A stretch of DNA of 34,664 nt from Parvibaculum sp049651025 (GTDB lineage Bacteria; Pseudomonadota; Alphaproteobacteria; Parvibaculales; Parvibaculaceae): contig NZ_JBASBH010000097.1 in assembly GCF_049651025.1 (NCBI RefSeq), forward strand, positions 1 to 34,664. Direction: 5' to 3'. The translations under genes were made by a program, and so were the position numbers. How positions within the stretch are numbered: the first letter of the stretch is position 1; the number at the start of each line of letters is the position of its first letter. The notes beneath the pieces were generated by a model. It saw only the letters and a program-made list of their open reading frames with translations. It ran no database searches and was not told the DNA's origin. Of the stretch, positions 25,261 through 33,886 are shown piece by piece.

Positions 25261-25865
25261 GACTTGGGCTCCGCCTTCTCATCGCCCGGCAGCACGTAGT
25301 CGGTTCCTTCCCAGGGGCTCAGGAAGTCGAAGCTGCGGAATTCCTGCGCGAGCTTTACCGGCTCATAGACGACGCGCTTCTGGTCCGCGTCGTAGCGCAC
25401 CTCGACATAACCGGTCATCGGGAAATCCTTGCGAAGCGGATAACCCGAGAAACCGTAGTCGGTGAGGATGCGCCGCAGGTCGGGATGATTCGAGAAGAGC
25501 ACACCATACATGTCGAAGGCTTCGCGCTCGAACCAGTTGGCCGCCGGATAGACGCCGACAGCGCTCGGTACGGCTGTGTCCTCGTCCGTCTCGACCTTGA
25601 TGCGGATGCGATGGTTTTTGTACATCGACAGCAAATGGTAGACGACGTCGAAGCGCCGCTCACGCGCCGGATAATCGACAGCCGTGATATCGATCAGCGA
25701 CGAGAATCGGCACTCGGAATCGTCACGCAAAAAAGTCAGCACAGATGTGATCGCGCTCGCTTGCGCGATCACATTGAGCTCACCATATGCGACATCCCAA
25801 GAGGTGATCGCATCTCCAAGCTTCGCGCGGAGATGGTCGCCAAGGTGTTTAAGGCTTTCGTCCAT
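25257..25865 (-). CDS. nuoC: NADH-quinone oxidoreductase subunit C
   Basis: NuoC is the 30-kDa-type peripheral-arm subunit. The 202-residue protein has the family signature ERETYDMYGV-like segment, here WFEREAFDMYGVLFSNHPD, followed by ILTDYGFSGYPLRKDFP. The frame stays open upstream through part of nuoB, but the start at ATG 25865 gives MDESLKHLGDHL, like homologues. The ribosome site before it is weak, so a GTG at 25895 remains possible. The 70-base gap to nuoB is one of the larger ones in this operon. Confidence 0.95.
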   Translation of the reverse strand: MDESLKHLGDHLRAKLGDAITSWDVAYGELNVIAQASAITSVLTFLRDDSECRFSSLIDITAVDYPARERRFDVVYHLLSMYKNHRIRIKVETDEDTAVPSAVGVYPAANWFEREAFDMYGVLFSNHPDLRRILTDYGFSGYPLRKDFPMTGYVEVRYDADQKRVVYEPVKLAQEFRSFDFLSPWEGTDYVLPGDEKAEPKS

Positions 25866-25935
25866 CGAAGCAGTCTCGAAACTCGTGAACGGCACCAGCT
25901 CGCAATTGAGCCAGCTACCGCCCGGTTTACGAAAA

Positions 25936-26538
25936 TCACCGGTCGATCGTACCCGTCCGACGGATTTTCTTCTGAAGCGCGAGGATGCCGTAAAGCAAGG
26001 CCTCGGCGGTGGGTGGGCATCCGGGAACGTAGATGTCGATCGGAACGATCCGGTCGCATCCGCGCACCACGGAGTAGGAGTAGTGATAGTAGCCGCCGCC
26101 ATTGGCGCATGATCCCATCGAGATCACGTAGCGCGGCTCGGGCATCTGGTCGTAGACCTTCCGCAGAGCGGGCGCCATCTTGTTCGTCAACGTTCCGGCG
26201 ACGATCATCACGTCGGACTGGCGCGGGGACGCGCGGGGCGCGAAGCCGAAGCGTTCGCTGTCATAGCGCGGCATCGACGTATGCATCATCTCGACAGCGC
26301 AGCAGGCAAGGCCGAACGTCATCCACATCAGCGAGCCGGTTCGCGACCAGTTGATGAGATCGTCGACGCTCGTCAGCAGGAAACCCTTGTCGGCAAGCTG
26401 ATCGGACATCTGCTTGTAGCCATCATCGACCATCTGCGGCGCAGGCGTCACGGCGCCGCGCGGCGTGTTTGCGGCAACGGCCACGTCTTCGCGCGCTTCT
26501 TCACGCACGCCGACTGTTCCAGGCTCGGTCATTCCCAT
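25936..26538 (-). CDS. nuoB: NADH-quinone oxidoreductase subunit B
   Basis: NuoB carries the terminal N2 [4Fe-4S] cluster that reduces quinone. Ligands are C79, C80, C144 and C174 (GLACCAVEMMH, MGSCANGGGY, VPGCPPTAEA). The 200-residue protein has an N-terminal extension of about 40 residues rich in Ala, Val and acidic residues. The start at ATG 26538 is preferred because GGGGAG lies seven bases upstream; ATG 26532, which overlaps the nuoA stop as ATGA, is the alternative. Either way it overlaps nuoA. Confidence 0.97.
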   Translation of the reverse strand: MGMTEPGTVGVREEAREDVAVAANTPRGAVTPAPQMVDDGYKQMSDQLADKGFLLTSVDDLINWSRTGSLMWMTFGLACCAVEMMHTSMPRYDSERFGFAPRASPRQSDVMIVAGTLTNKMAPALRKVYDQMPEPRYVISMGSCANGGGYYHYSYSVVRGCDRIVPIDIYVPGCPPTAEALLYGILALQKKIRRTGTIDR

Positions 26539-26894
26539 TCGAGCGCTCCCCTTTTCCACTCATAGGTGAAGCCAACGGTCAGCACGCCCAGGAAGACGAT
26601 CATCGACCAGAAGCCGAACATGCCGATGTCGCCCAGGGATATGGCCCAGGGAAAGAGGAACGCGACTTCGAGATCGAAGATGATGAAGAGAATGGCGACC
26701 AGATAATATTTGACGTCGAATTTCATGCGCGCGTCATCGAAAGCGTCAAAGCCGCATTCATAGGCGGAGAGCTTTTCGGTGTCAGGCTTGCTCGGCGCGA
26801 TCACGAAGGGTGCGATCAGCAGCGCGAGTCCGATCACGAGAGACAGGCCCAGGAACACCAGAATGGGCAAGTACTCGCGAAGCAGGTCTTCCAT
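26529..26894 (-). CDS. nuoA: NADH-quinone oxidoreductase subunit A
   Basis: NuoA is a three-helix membrane subunit at the junction of the membrane and peripheral arms of complex I. The 121-residue protein has YECGFDAFDDARMKFDVKYY in the long loop after helix 1 and LFIIFDLEVAFLFPWA in helix 2, both family hallmarks. It is the first gene of the operon; GAGGA lies five bases before the ATG. Confidence 0.97.
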   Translation of the reverse strand: MEDLLREYLPILVFLGLSLVIGLALLIAPFVIAPSKPDTEKLSAYECGFDAFDDARMKFDVKYYLVAILFIIFDLEVAFLFPWAISLGDIGMFGFWSMIVFLGVLTVGFTYEWKRGALEWE

Positions 26895-26993
26895 GGTCGT
26901 CCTCTAAAGTTCGCCCCAGCCACACCGCTCGCATTTCATGCGGGCCCGAACCCGGTGGTTCGGTCGATGCCGATGGCGGTCGAATCCGCGCGC

Positions 26994-27021
26994 AGTATAT
27001 CCGTCGCATATGTAGAATCAA
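26994..27021 (-). promoter_or_regulatory. Candidate nuo operon promoter
   Basis: On the minus strand TTGATT (27021-27016), a 16-base spacer and TATACT (26999-26994) form a sigma70-like promoter. It would start transcription about 93 bases before nuoA. No terminator separates the nuo genes from birA and rnj. Confidence 0.4.
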
Positions 27022-27154
27022 ATGCCGTGCGCTACTCGCCTCAGGCAAATAAATCCTTGCGCCAGTTGACCTTGCCGCGACACGCTCGCAACGCAGAAAC
27101 GCCCCTCGGCGCGAATGCGCAAAGGGTGATCGACGACGAAAATCAAAAAGAAAA

Positions 27155-27231
<77 letters not shown>

Positions 27232-27266
27232 GACGTGAGCGGCACTGCCACTCTGAGAGTGGGCGG

Positions 27267-27295
27267 TTCGTACGGCAACCCCTCCGCCCTGTCAA
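27267..27295 (-). promoter_or_regulatory. Candidate tRNA-Asp promoter
   Basis: A perfect -35 TTGACA (27295-27290), 17-base spacer and a poor -10 TACGAA (27272-27267) lie 35 bases before the tRNA. A strong -35 with a weak -10 is common for stable RNA promoters in Alphaproteobacteria. Confidence 0.5.
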
Positions 27296-27493
27296 GGAAG
27301 TTTGGCTGAATTCCGGGCTATTTCCAAGCACACATGCGCAATGCGCAAACTACCCACAGAAAATAGCGGAGCGGCGGCCTTTCAGGGCCATTTTGCGCGG
27401 CGATTCAATGAAAAATGCATGTTTCGGAAGGGGCGACGGGGCGCAGCAGGCAGCAGCCATTTCGATATCGCAGGCCATCGCGGGCGATGCGCA

Positions 27494-27569
27494 TGGTGGG
27501 CGGTGACGGACTCGAACCGCCGACATCCTCGGTGTAAACGAGGCGCTCTACCAACTGAGCTAACCGCCC
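27494..27569 (-). tRNA. tRNA-Val (anticodon TAC)
   Basis: The 76-base gene includes an encoded CCA. The acceptor stem GGGCGGT/(A)CCGCCC, the D-arm TAGCTCAGTTGGTAGAGC and the T-arm CGGTTCGAGTCCG are canonical. The anticodon loop TTTACAC between CCTCG and CGAGG gives TAC, reading GTA and probably GTG/GTT codons. Confidence 0.97.
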
Positions 27570-27597
27570 GCCGCCCTTTCGGGGGTGCGAGGCGCAA

Positions 27598-27626
27598 CTC
27601 CTAACGGATGGCAGGGGCCATTGCAA
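27598..27626 (-). promoter_or_regulatory. Candidate tRNA-Val promoter
   Basis: TTGCAA (27626-27621), 17 bases and TAGGAG (27603-27598) lie about 30 bases before the tRNA. The -35 is good and the -10 weak, like the tRNA-Asp promoter. Confidence 0.35.
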
Positions 27627-27700
27627 TATCGGCACAAAGGCCCGATGTTGAACGCTTCTCAGGCTCTCACATTTCGTCAGGCCTTCCCTCAGGAGCAATC

Positions 27701-28978
27701 TTGACCCGGACCCTCGCTCCGTTCTTTTCGCTCCTGCTGGCGACGTCGATTCTGCTCATTGGCAATGGCCTGCTCGGCACGCTCATTCCGCTTCGCGCGG
27801 GCATAGAGCAATTTTCCACAGCAACCATCGGCGGCATAGGCAGCGTTTATTTCATCGGCTTTCTGACGGGCTGCGTGCTCGGGCCGCATATCGTGCGCCG
27901 CGCAGGCCATATACGCAGTTTTGCAGCGCTTGCAGGGCTTGCATCGGTGCTGCCGCTCCTTCACGTGCTGATCATTGATCCCTTCGCCTGGGCGGGCTTG
28001 CGCGCGCTGCACGGCTTCTGCTTTGCCGGTCTCTATATGGTGATCGAGAGCTGGCTCAACGAGCGCACGACCAACGAGACGCGCGGCAGGCTCTTCTCGG
28101 TCTATCTGGTGGTCAACCTCTCGTCGATCACGCTGGGGCAATTGCTGCTCAATACGGCGAGCCCGGCCACCTTCACGCTGTTTGCGATCTGCTCGATTCT
28201 CACCTCGCTGGCGCTTGTGCCGATTTCGCTCTCGACGTCGGTGCAGCCTGCGCCTATCGCATCGACGCAGCTCTATATCGCCAAGCTCTACAAGCTCTCG
28301 CCTGTGGGGCTGATGGGCAGCTTTGTGGTCGGCCTCACCAATGCGCCGTTCTGGACGCTGGGGCCGATCTTCGCGAAGGATAGCGGCCTCGACATATTCG
28401 GCGTTTCGATCTTCATGACCGCCGCGATCATCGGCGGCGCCGCCGCTCAATGGCCCATCGGGCGCTTCTCCGACAAGATGGACAGGCGCCACGTCATTCT
28501 CGCGCTCTGCGTCGGATCGGCCATAGGCGAGTTCGCGCTGATTGCGGCGCGGGCAAGCGGCTCCGAGACGTTTCTGCTGCTGGCCGGGTTCCTGTTCGGC
28601 GTCTTCGCGCTGACGCTCTATTCGGTCTGCGTGGCGCATACCAACGACCATGCGTCACGCGAGAGCTTTGTCAGCGTCTCGGGCGGGCTGCTGCTCGTTT
28701 ATGCCGCAGGCGCGATCATCGGGCCGTTTGCCGCCTCGCTTGGCACCGCGTCTTATGGAATGCCGTTCATTTTCATGTTCGGCGCGGCGGTGCATGTGGC
28801 ATTTGCCATATTCACGATCTACCGAATCGCTTTTGCCCCTGCCGTCGATGCGGACCAGCGGACGGAATTCGTCGCTGTGCCCTTCCCGCCCACGGACCCA
28901 GCGCCGCCGGAGTTCGACCCGCGCGCGGCGACGGAAAACGACGCGATCAAAGGCGACACGCCGCAAGCCGTTTCCTGA
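27701..28978 (+). CDS. MFS transporter, YcaD-like
   Basis: The roughly 425-residue protein has 12 hydrophobic segments. It begins TTG (TRTLAPFFSLLLATSILL), chosen because AGGAG is five bases upstream and membrane helix 1 follows at once; the open frame to 27608 has no such signal. Features include the loop 2-3 sequence GPHIVRRAGHIRSF, the helix 4 region GLYMVIESWLNERTTNETRGR, typical of the YcaD/UMF2-like branch of the major facilitator superfamily, and a second-half loop GRFSDKMDRRHVI. The C-terminal tail of about 45 residues is acidic and proline-rich. The substrate is not known. It points away from the tRNA genes and converges with hup. Confidence 0.88.
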   Translation: MTRTLAPFFSLLLATSILLIGNGLLGTLIPLRAGIEQFSTATIGGIGSVYFIGFLTGCVLGPHIVRRAGHIRSFAALAGLASVLPLLHVLIIDPFAWAGLRALHGFCFAGLYMVIESWLNERTTNETRGRLFSVYLVVNLSSITLGQLLLNTASPATFTLFAICSILTSLALVPISLSTSVQPAPIASTQLYIAKLYKLSPVGLMGSFVVGLTNAPFWTLGPIFAKDSGLDIFGVSIFMTAAIIGGAAAQWPIGRFSDKMDRRHVILALCVGSAIGEFALIAARASGSETFLLLAGFLFGVFALTLYSVCVAHTNDHASRESFVSVSGGLLLVYAAGAIIGPFAASLGTASYGMPFIFMFGAAVHVAFAIFTIYRIAFAPAVDADQRTEFVAVPFPPTDPAPPEFDPRAATENDAIKGDTPQAVS

Positions 28979-28992
28979 GCGACAGCACATTC

Positions 28993-29033
28993 AAAAAGAA
29001 AGAGGCCAGCCGCCTTTTCAGGTGGCCAGCCTC
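28993..29033 (-). terminator. Intrinsic terminator of hup
   Basis: On the minus strand a 13-base arm (29033-29021) pairs with 29014-29002 (twelve pairs including two G-U), followed by TTTCTTTTT. It lies 43 bases after hup and 14 bases after the convergent MFS gene. Confidence 0.75.
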
Positions 29034-29076
29034 GAATCCGACAACAGTCCAGGCGAATCGCCGGACCGATCAGGCG

Positions 29077-29352
29077 TCAACCGTTGACAGCGTCCTTCAG
29101 GCCCTTGCCGGCCTTGAACTTCGGCTGCTTCGACGCCGGAATCTTGATGGTCTCGCCAGTGCGCGGATTGCGGCCTTCGGTGGCCGCACGGTTGGACACG
29201 GTGAAAGTGCCGAAGCCCACCAGTCGCACCTCGTCGCCCTTTTTCAGCGAGTCCGTAATCGTGTCGAACACATAGTCGACGGCCTTGGTCGCGTCGGCTC
29301 TCGAAAGACCAGTACGGTCCGCCACTTCTGCAATGAGATCGTTCTTGTTCAC
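29077..29352 (-). CDS. hup: HU family DNA-binding protein
   Basis: HU is a nucleoid-associated dimeric protein that bends DNA without sequence specificity. The 91-residue protein matches in length and carries the signature VGFGTFTVSNRAATEGRNPR with the beta-arm TGETIKIPASKQPKFKAGK. Translation begins at GTG (MNKNDLIAEVADRTG), with GAGGGG six bases upstream. It lies directly after lon, as in many Alphaproteobacteria, but with its own promoter and terminator. Confidence 0.96.
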   Translation of the reverse strand: MNKNDLIAEVADRTGLSRADATKAVDYVFDTITDSLKKGDEVRLVGFGTFTVSNRAATEGRNPRTGETIKIPASKQPKFKAGKGLKDAVNG

Positions 29353-29403
29353 GTCAGGCCCCTCTGAATGCGATCGCGGGAATATTCCCCGGAACCGTTA
29401 ACG

Positions 29404-29433
29404 ACTTTACCCGCCGGGCCGGAACAGGGTCAA
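29404..29433 (-). promoter_or_regulatory. Candidate hup promoter
   Basis: TTGACC (29433-29428), an 18-base spacer and TAAAGT (29409-29404) form a sigma70-like promoter on the minus strand. The predicted start is about 45 bases before the GTG. Confidence 0.45.
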
Positions 29434-29477
29434 AGTAAAAACTGCAGAAATCCGCGACTATTTGGGCTTGTGCACAT

Positions 29478-29504
29478 GAAAACGGGGGCATTAATGCCCC
29501 CGTT
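29478..29504 (-). terminator. Intrinsic terminator of lon
   Basis: A perfect 24-base palindrome, AACGGGGGCATT and its complement (29481-29504), is followed by TTTTC on the minus strand, 51 bases after the lon stop. Because it is symmetric, it could fold in either transcript. Confidence 0.75.
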
Positions 29505-29554
29505 CCGCTTCTGTATCCAGGTTCAGCCCCAATCGGTCAGGATTGGGACAAAGC

Positions 29555-31996
29555 CTAGTGGGCCATCTGGGGCTCGCTGCCCGCACCGCGCTGGCGTTCA
29601 TTCGCCTGCTGTTGTGCGACATAAGCCGCCTCGTCCCACTCGATGGGTTCCGGCATTCTGGTGAGTGCATTCTTCAGCACTTCGTCCACCGTCGAGACCG
29701 GAATGATCTCCATCAGGTTCTTCACGTTGTCCGGGATGTCGGCCAAGTCCTTGGCGTTGTCCTGCGGGATCAGCACCCTCTTGATGCCGCCGCGGAGCGC
29801 CGCCAGAAGCTTTTCCTTCAACCCGCCGATGGGCAGGACGCGACCACGCAGGGTGATCTCGCCCGTCATCGCGACGTCCTTGCGAACCGGGATGCCCGTC
29901 ATCAACGAGACGATGGCGGTTGCCATGCCGACGCCTGCCGAAGGACCATCCTTCGGTGTCGCGCCTTCGGGCACGTGGACGTGGACGTCCTTGCGCTCGA
30001 AGACCGGCGGCTCGATGCCGAAGTGGGTCGCGCGCGAGCGAACATAGGAATTCGCCGCCGAGATCGACTCCTTCATCACATCCTTCAGGTTGCCCGTGAC
30101 CGTCATGCGGCCCTTGCCGGGCATCATGACGCCTTCGATGGTTAGCAGCTCGCCGCCAACTTCCGTCCAGGCAAGACCCGTAACGACGCCGACCTGATCT
30201 TCGCCCTCAGCCTCGCCGAAGCGATACTTCGGAACACCGGCATAGGTTTCGATATTGGCCATCGTGACCGCCACCGACTTCTTGTCCGAGGTCAGGATCT
30301 CCTTCACGGCCTTACGGGCGAGCCTGTTCAACTCACGCTCAAGGCTACGGACACCTGCTTCGCGCGTGTAAACGCGAATGAGCTGGCGAAGCGCCTCATC
30401 GTCGATCGACCACTCGGCACTGCGCAGGCCGTGGCCTTCGAGCGCCTTCGAGATCAAGTGGCGACGTGCGATTTCGACCTTCTCATCCTCGGTGTATCCG
30501 GCGAGGCGAATGATCTCCATTCGGTCCATCAACGGGCCGGGAATGTTGAGCGTATTTGCCGTCGTCACGAACATCACGTCGGACAGGTCGTAATCGACTT
30601 CGAGGTAGTGATCCGCGAAGGCGTTGTTCTGCTCGGGATCGAGAACCTCAAGCAGCGCCGAGGACGGATCGCCACGGAAGTCCGCGCCCATCTTGTCGAT
30701 TTCGTCGAGCAGGAAGAGCGGGTTCGTGTGCTTCACCTTCTTCATCGACTGGATGACCTTGCCGGGCATCGAGCCGATATAGGTGCGGCGGTGACCGCGG
30801 ATTTCGGCCTCATCACGCACGCCACCAAGCGACATGCGCACGAAGTCGCGTCCGGTCGCTTTCGCAATCGACTTGCCAAGCGAGGTCTTGCCGACGCCGG
30901 GCGGGCCGACGAGGCAGAGGATCGGGCCCTTGAGCTTGTTCGCACGGCTCTGAACCGCGAGATACTCAACGATACGTTCCTTGACCTTCTCAAGACCGAA
31001 GTGATCGGCGTCGAGGATTTCCTGAGCGCTGTGCAAATCCTTCCGCACACGGCTCTTCTTGTTCCACGGCACAGACAGCAGCCAGTCGAGATAGTTGCGC
31101 ACGACAGTGGCTTCCGCCGACATCGGGCTCATCTGCTTCAGCTTCTTCAGCTCGGCGACAGCCTTCTCGCGCGCATCCTTCGACAGCTTCGTCTTCTGGA
31201 TACGTTCGTCCAGCTCGCGCAAGTCATCCTTGCCGTCTTCGCCGTCGCCGAGTTCCTTCTGAATGGCCTTCATCTGCTCATTCAAATAGTACTCGCGCTG
31301 CGTCTTCTCCATCTGGCGCTTGACGCGCGAACGGATGCGCTTCTCCACCTGGAGAACGCTGATCTCGCCTTCCATCAGCGAATAGACGCGCTCCAGCCGG
31401 TCCGCAACGGACGGCAATTCAAGAAGCTCCTGCTTCTCGCCGATCTTGATGTTGATGTGGCTCGCAATCGTGTCCGCAAGCTTTGCCGGGTCGTCGATCT
31501 GCGTGACCGAGCCGAGCACTTCAGGCGGCACTTTCTTGTTGAGCTTCACATAGCCTTCGAACTGCGTGATGACCGAACGCGCCAGCGCTTCGAGCTGGTC
31601 GTTCTCGACATCGGCTTCTGCGATCTCTTCAACGCGCGCTTCGAAGAACTCTTCATTCTCGACATAGCTCTGGACGCGCGCACGACGCACACCTTCGACA
31701 AGCACCTTCACAGTGCCGTCAGGCAGCTTCAGAAGCTGGAGCACCGTGCCGATGGTGCCGACTTCGTAGATGTCGCCAATCGCGGGATTGTCATCGGCTG
31801 CGTTCTTCTGGGCGACCAGCAGAATCTGCTTGTCGTCCTGCATGACGTTTTCGAGAGCGCGCACGGATTTCTCACGGCCCACGAAGAGTGGCACGATCAT
31901 ATGGGGGAAAACGACGATGTCGCGCAACGGCAGCACCGGCAAGACCAAGACGCCCTGCTCTTCCGTTCCCGATGTCTGTTCGTTTTTATCGCTCAT
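29555..31996 (-). CDS. lon: ATP-dependent protease La (Lon)
   Basis: Lon is a cytoplasmic homohexameric AAA+ protease that degrades misfolded and regulatory proteins. The 813-residue protein has the N-terminal substrate domain (about 15-210), a coiled region, Walker A GPPGVGKT (364-371), Walker B LLDEIDK (429-435), and the protease domain with catalytic S686 in PKDGPSAG and K729 in GGLKEK. The C-terminal tail is Gln-rich. ATG 31996 is chosen (MSDKNEQTSG) with AGG eight bases upstream; an in-frame GTG at 32035 would add 13 residues. Confidence 0.97.
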   Translation of the reverse strand: MSDKNEQTSGTEEQGVLVLPVLPLRDIVVFPHMIVPLFVGREKSVRALENVMQDDKQILLVAQKNAADDNPAIGDIYEVGTIGTVLQLLKLPDGTVKVLVEGVRRARVQSYVENEEFFEARVEEIAEADVENDQLEALARSVITQFEGYVKLNKKVPPEVLGSVTQIDDPAKLADTIASHINIKIGEKQELLELPSVADRLERVYSLMEGEISVLQVEKRIRSRVKRQMEKTQREYYLNEQMKAIQKELGDGEDGKDDLRELDERIQKTKLSKDAREKAVAELKKLKQMSPMSAEATVVRNYLDWLLSVPWNKKSRVRKDLHSAQEILDADHFGLEKVKERIVEYLAVQSRANKLKGPILCLVGPPGVGKTSLGKSIAKATGRDFVRMSLGGVRDEAEIRGHRRTYIGSMPGKVIQSMKKVKHTNPLFLLDEIDKMGADFRGDPSSALLEVLDPEQNNAFADHYLEVDYDLSDVMFVTTANTLNIPGPLMDRMEIIRLAGYTEDEKVEIARRHLISKALEGHGLRSAEWSIDDEALRQLIRVYTREAGVRSLERELNRLARKAVKEILTSDKKSVAVTMANIETYAGVPKYRFGEAEGEDQVGVVTGLAWTEVGGELLTIEGVMMPGKGRMTVTGNLKDVMKESISAANSYVRSRATHFGIEPPVFERKDVHVHVPEGATPKDGPSAGVGMATAIVSLMTGIPVRKDVAMTGEITLRGRVLPIGGLKEKLLAALRGGIKRVLIPQDNAKDLADIPDNVKNLMEIIPVSTVDEVLKNALTRMPEPIEWDEAAYVAQQQANERQRGAGSEPQMAH

Positions 31997-32302
31997 TCTC
32001 GATACCTGCTTTTCACTAGACGCCCTTAGCGACACTCAACTCTAACACTCGATCCTGAACGAATGCTGATGACGAGGCGATTTGCTCCAGACTAGAGGGA
32101 TTCGCGGGCCGAACAGATGGTCCGCAAAACTATCCACCGGATTCGCCTTTGCAGTGGGCGCGGCCGGGATTGGCCTTAGTTGAATGAAAAATGGCCCTGA
32201 AAGCTCGCGCTTTCAAGGCCATCTCCAATTTTGAAAAACCATGCCGCAATTCCGGCCATTTCAACCCCGCTCATACGAGCGGTTTTCACGGCCATTACAG
32301 TG
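31997..32302. other. Intergenic region between clpX and lon
   Basis: These 306 bases hold no gene I can support. They contain the leader and probably the promoter of lon on the right-to-left strand (no clear sigma70 match found), the clpX terminator at 32187-32222, and a six-pair hairpin CCGCTC-ATAC-GAGCGG at 32267-32282 just after the clpX stop. The hexamer GGCCAT recurs four times in 32190-32300. Confidence 0.5.
32187..32222 (-). terminator. Intrinsic terminator of clpX
   Basis: ATGGCCCTGAAAGC (32191-32204) pairs with GCTTTCAAGGCCAT (32209-32222) with one mismatch and a four-base loop. On the minus strand it ends in TTTTTC. It lies 80 bases after clpX. Confidence 0.7.
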
Positions 32303-33568
32303 TCAGGCGCTGGTGCCCACGTCGCCCTTGCGCTCGGCATAAATGTAAAGCGGACGGGCCTTGCCCTCGACCACTTCGCCGCTGATGACGACTTCTTCCA
32401 CGCCTTCAAGCGTCGGCAGGTCGAACATCGTGTCGAGCAGAATCGATTCCATGATCGAGCGAAGCCCACGCGCGCCGGTCTTGCGCTCAATGGCCTTCTT
32501 CGAAATCGAGTGCAGCGCATCGTTCGAGAAGGAGAGTTTCACATTCTCCATTTCGAAGAGGCGCTCATACTGCTTCACCAGCGCGTTTTTCGGCTCGGTC
32601 AGAATTTGCATCAGCGCCGCTTCGTCGAGATCCTCGAGCGTTGCAAGCACCGGCATACGACCGACGAATTCCGGGATGAGGCCGAACTTCAGCAGATCTT
32701 CCGGCTCAAGCTCTTTCAGAAGCTCGCCCGTGCGACGATCGTCGGCGGAGCGCACGGTGGCGCCGAAGCCGATGCCAGAACCCTTGCCGCGACCGGCGAT
32801 GATCTTCTCCAGCCCGGCGAAAGCGCCGCCGCAGATGAAGAGGATGTTCGTCGTGTCGACCTGCAGGAATTCCTGCTGGGGATGCTTGCGCCCGCCCTGC
32901 GGCGGCACGGAGGCGACGGTGCCTTCCATGATCTTCAGCAGCGCCTGCTGCACGCCTTCACCCGATACATCGCGCGTGATGGACGGGTTGTCGGACTTGC
33001 GGCTGATCTTGTCGACTTCGTCGATATAGACGATGCCGCGCTGCGCGCGTTCGACATTGTAGTCGGCCGACTGCAGCAGCTTGAGAATGATGTTTTCTAC
33101 ATCCTCGCCGACATAACCCGCTTCCGTCAGCGTCGTCGCATCGGCCATCGTGAACGGCACGTCGAGAATGCGCGCAAGCGTCTGCGCGAGCAGCGTCTTG
33201 CCGCAACCCGTCGGGCCAATGAGGAGAATGTTCGACTTCGCAAGCTCGACGTCGTTGTTCTTCGCCGCGTGGTTCAAACGCTTGTAGTGGTTATGAACCG
33301 CGACGGAGAGCACGCGCTTGGCATGCAACTGACCGATCACGTAGTCGTCGAGAACCTTGCAGATTTCCTGCGGCGTCGGCACGCCGTCACGCGACTTCAC
33401 GAGGGAGGATTTGTTTTCCTCCCGGATGATGTCCATGCACAACTCGACGCATTCGTCGCAGATAAAGACGGTCGGACCCGCAATAAGCTTCCGGACCTCG
33501 TGCTGGCTCTTGCCGCAGAAGGAACAGTAAAGCGTATTCTTGGAGTCGCCGCCGCTGATCTTGCTCAT
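32303..33568 (-). CDS. clpX: ATP-dependent Clp protease ATP-binding subunit ClpX
   Basis: ClpX is the AAA+ unfoldase that recognises substrates (for example ssrA-tagged) and feeds them to ClpP. The 421-residue protein has the N-terminal zinc-binding domain C15/C18/C37/C40, Walker A GPTGCGKT (118-125), Walker B VYIDEVDK (D183, E184), and the sensor-2 arginine region TGARGLRSIME. AAGGAG lies five bases before the ATG. It is 318 bases from clpP, so it may have its own promoter in addition to read-through. Confidence 0.98.
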   Translation of the reverse strand: MSKISGGDSKNTLYCSFCGKSQHEVRKLIAGPTVFICDECVELCMDIIREENKSSLVKSRDGVPTPQEICKVLDDYVIGQLHAKRVLSVAVHNHYKRLNHAAKNNDVELAKSNILLIGPTGCGKTLLAQTLARILDVPFTMADATTLTEAGYVGEDVENIILKLLQSADYNVERAQRGIVYIDEVDKISRKSDNPSITRDVSGEGVQQALLKIMEGTVASVPPQGGRKHPQQEFLQVDTTNILFICGGAFAGLEKIIAGRGKGSGIGFGATVRSADDRRTGELLKELEPEDLLKFGLIPEFVGRMPVLATLEDLDEAALMQILTEPKNALVKQYERLFEMENVKLSFSNDALHSISKKAIERKTGARGLRSIMESILLDTMFDLPTLEGVEEVVISGEVVEGKARPLYIYAERKGDVGTSA

Positions 33569-33659
33569 AGAAACTCCTTAGGCATTTGCCTTCAGACCGG
33601 ATCGGATCGCCTTCGAGCCAGATCGTGCCTGCCGCAAGCGCCGAACCGAAAAAGCCTCA

Positions 33660-33678
33660 TCTTTCAACGTTTGAAAGA
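33660..33678. repeat. Perfect inverted repeat upstream of clpX
   Basis: TCTTTCAA and TTGAAAGA are separated by CGT, eight perfect pairs. It lies about 92 bases before the clpX start, where an operator, a leader hairpin or a terminator without a T-run is possible. Confidence 0.5.
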
Positions 33679-33810
33679 CTCAGATGGATCAGCTGTCCGT
33701 CACCTTCCCGACATACGAGCATGTTATTCGCCGAGGGATCAAGATTTCATTACAATTCAGCAAGTTGCCTGTTCACCCTCTTTCTGGGCGAAAACCGGCG
33801 CAATGGCCAG

Positions 33811-33838
33811 ACTTTTTGGCACGTCTTGCCAAAAGTTT
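33811..33838. repeat. Inverted repeat after clpP
   Basis: ACTTTTTGGCA (33811-33821) pairs with TGCCAAAAGT (33827-33836) with one bulged base and a five-base loop. It is about 50 bases after the clpP stop and may be its transcript end, though no U-tract follows. Confidence 0.4.
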
Positions 33839-33886
33839 AACCAGAGAACGCAACCGCAACGGACCGAAGGTGAGAACAGCCGCGAA

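Larger units (their letters stand above)
33569..33886. other. clpP-clpX intergenic region
   Basis: The 318 bases have no gene I can support. They are richer in A and T than the surrounding genes and contain two inverted repeats (33660-33678 and 33811-33838). No clear sigma70 or heat-shock promoter for clpX was identified by eye. Confidence 0.5.

Noticed and set aside
25257..26102. Longer nuoC frame starting inside nuoB
   Set aside because: The extra 79 residues are out-of-frame nuoB and spacer sequence, and the conserved NuoC N-terminus begins at 25865.
30431..32029. Plus-strand open frame of about 530 codons opposite lon
   Set aside because: It is a mirror frame of Lon with no ribosome site or domain; Lon motifs are complete on the other strand.
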